DNA from: Aquirufa aurantiipilula | Lineage (GTDB): Bacteria > Bacteroidota > Bacteroidia > Cytophagales > Spirosomataceae | Assembly (NCBI RefSeq): GCF_019923745.1 | Contig: NZ_JAANOG010000001.1 | Span: 186,001 to 250,000 of the forward strand | Length of the DNA: 64,000 nt | Reading direction: 5' to 3' | Part shown: positions 62,923-64,000 of the stretch, piece by piece | How positions within the stretch are numbered: the first letter of the stretch is position 1 | How the letters are laid out: every line of letters starts with the position of its first letter | Translations under genes and position numbers: made by a program | The notes under the pieces: model-generated | Databases searched by the model: none | Told to the model about the DNA's origin: nothing | What the model saw: only the letters and a program-made list of their open reading frames with translations

Positions 62923-63327
62923 ATGTATAGTCACGCAGTAACTTATCGAGTTTGTTATGCCGATACGGATCAAATGGGATATGTTTACTATGGTAACTAT
63001 GCTCGTCTATTTGAAATTGCAAGAGTAGAGACCTTGCGAAGTTTGGGAGTTAGTTATAAGGATTTAGAGGATCAACAAATTGGTTTACCGGTATATGAGA
63101 ATTATTCCAAATTCTTAGCCCCAGCTTATTACGATGAGCTATTGACTATTGAATGTACTTTATTGTCTTTACCCCAAGTTCGAATTCAATTTTCTTATCG
63201 AATATTGAATTCTAAACAAGAATTGATCCATGAAGGTAAAACCACTCTAGTTTTCATGGATATGAAACGACAAAAAATGGTGAAGGCCCCCTATTATTTA
63301 TTGGAGGTTTTGAAGCCATATTTTTAA
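62923..63327 (+). CDS. YbgC-type acyl-CoA thioesterase
   Basis: A 134-residue hot-dog-fold thioesterase. The catalytic Asp sits in YADTDQMGYVYYGNYARLFE, the classic 4-hydroxybenzoyl-CoA thioesterase/YbgC signature, and IARVETLRSLGVSYKDLE follows. It hydrolyses short acyl-CoA or acyl-ACP; in enterobacteria YbgC is linked to the Tol-Pal system, but no tol genes are next to it here. It lies 1 bp after mltG and 1 bp before the YihY gene. Confidence 0.9.
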   Translation: MYSHAVTYRVCYADTDQMGYVYYGNYARLFEIARVETLRSLGVSYKDLEDQQIGLPVYENYSKFLAPAYYDELLTIECTLLSLPQVRIQFSYRILNSKQELIHEGKTTLVFMDMKRQKMVKAPYYLLEVLKPYF

Positions 63328-63328
63328 T

Positions 63329-64000
63329 ATGAAAAAAAGTATACTCCGTGAACTTAAACTTATTTGGAAAGAACTGGAGGAACACTATGTCCTAGCCAGA
63401 ATTCTAAGTATTCTTTATCAAAAGATATTTCAATTTGATATAGATGTACGCGCTGCAGCTGTTGCATACAATTTCACCTTAGCCTTTTTTCCAGCGATTA
63501 TATTTCTTTTTTCTCTTTTAGCCTACTTACCCATTGATCATTTGGATGTCAAAATGATTGGTTTTTTAAAGGGTTCTATCCCTAAAAGTATGTTAAAAGA
63601 TTTATCTGAATTGGTGGTTGAGTTGGTGAGTAATAAAAGGGGAGGAGTACTATCTTTTGGATTTATTTTGGCACTTTATGCCTCTACTAGCGGTATCATG
63701 GCATTAATAAGGTCATTTAACTTAACCTATAAAACCAATGAAAACCGCGGTTATATCAAAGAAAGGGTGATTGCAGTGGCGTTGAACTTTTTATTAACCT
63801 TTGTGCTCATTACCGCTTTTTTGGTTTTTATCGTGGGGAATTTAATCGTTCATAGTTTAGCCAATCGAGGTTTAATCAATTATGACTTTACCTTTTATTT
63901 TATCAAAATTTTAACCTATTTCGTCATATTCTCCGTATTCTTTTTAACAATTTCCATCATTTATTTTTATGCCCCAGCCATTCATAAACGTTGGAAATTT
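63329..64000 (+). CDS. YihY/BrkB family membrane protein (3' end outside window)
   Basis: A partial gene: the ATG at 63329 opens a frame that stays open for 224 codons to the window edge. The start MKKSILRELKLIWKELEEHY is polar; then come VRAAAVAYNFTLAFFPAIIF, LFSLLAYLPIDHL, GGVLSFGFILALYASTSGIM and two more helices. This is the YihY/BrkB pattern, once mislabelled RNase BN, a six-helix inner-membrane protein of unknown transport or envelope function. It begins 1 bp after the thioesterase stop. About a third of the usual length is missing from view. Confidence 0.88.
   Translation, partial: MKKSILRELKLIWKELEEHYVLARILSILYQKIFQFDIDVRAAAVAYNFTLAFFPAIIFLFSLLAYLPIDHLDVKMIGFLKGSIPKSMLKDLSELVVELVSNKRGGVLSFGFILALYASTSGIMALIRSFNLTYKTNENRGYIKERVIAVALNFLLTFVLITAFLVFIVGNLIVHSLANRGLINYDFTFYFIKILTYFVIFSVFFLTISIIYFYAPAIHKRWKF

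Noticed and set aside
1-64000. Prophage, IS element, toxin-antitoxin or defence island
   Set aside because: No transposase, integrase, terminase, restriction, retron or small toxin pair was recognised; gene content is core housekeeping and envelope.

Overview
This is a 64 kb, AT-rich, densely coding chromosomal segment from a member of the Bacteroidota. The lineage is supported by several things: a full-length SprA/Sov translocon and a DUF5103 Plug-type protein of the type IX secretion system (T9SS), a GldF-like permease, a fused LpxC-FabZ, a bifunctional HisB, Bacteroidota-restricted small families (DUF4286, DUF3276/PUR-alpha, DUF4199), and promoters of the TTTG / TAnnTTTG type. The mix of families suggests the order Cytophagales, perhaps a freshwater Spirosomaceae-like genus, but that placement is inference. 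I see no insertion sequence, prophage, CRISPR array or integron; the segment looks like stable core chromosome.

Layout. 0-8.5 kb holds a secreted zinc phospholipase C/nuclease-like protein, rpsT, radC, a tiny membrane peptide gene, hisB, an OmpA-like anchored protein, a DEAD-box RNA helicase with a structured leader, a core-deleted methyltransferase relative, apaG and ung. 8.5-14.7 kb holds a YdiJ-like FAD/Fe-S dehydrogenase, a MacB-type permease, mdh, a YkvA-like protein and tatA. 14.7-27.1 kb runs gatA, a SLT-LysM transglycosylase, ruvA, the 7.1 kb sprA, gcvH and a zinc-ligand-deficient dihydroorotase homologue. 27.1-34.8 kb has two small membrane proteins and a gldF-like permease facing a minus-strand block of lipid A genes (lpxD, lpxC/fabZ, lpxA) with a small ABC ATPase, an HD hydrolase and a DUF1003 protein.

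A CAU-anticodon tRNA lies at 34.9 kb. 35-40.8 kb is a carbohydrate-oxidation and uptake patch: an alditol-oxidase-like flavoprotein, a PQQ dehydrogenase with its own cytochrome c domain, a RhaT-like transporter and a GntR regulator. 40.8-45.5 kb is the leucine operon leuC-leuD-leuA-type-leuB. 45.5-64 kb holds two YdcF/DUF218 proteins, an S9 and an M42 peptidase, pfkA, a thioredoxin-like lipoprotein-type reductase, a DUF58 protein, RlpA, a PUR-alpha protein, ychF, the Plug-type protein, an ABC-F ATPase, a GltB-like FMN protein, an Ldh-family dehydrogenase, mltG, a YbgC thioesterase and the start of a YihY/BrkB gene that runs off the window.

Themes: envelope biogenesis (lipid A, three lytic transglycosylase families, Tat, T9SS) and central or amino-acid metabolism. 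I do not see a convincing new multi-gene system. The observations most worth checking are the dihydroorotase homologue that has lost nearly all its metal ligands, the methyltransferase relative that lacks its SAM-binding core, the three-hairpin leader of the RNA helicase gene, the GldF-like permease without GldG, and two separated T9SS components.
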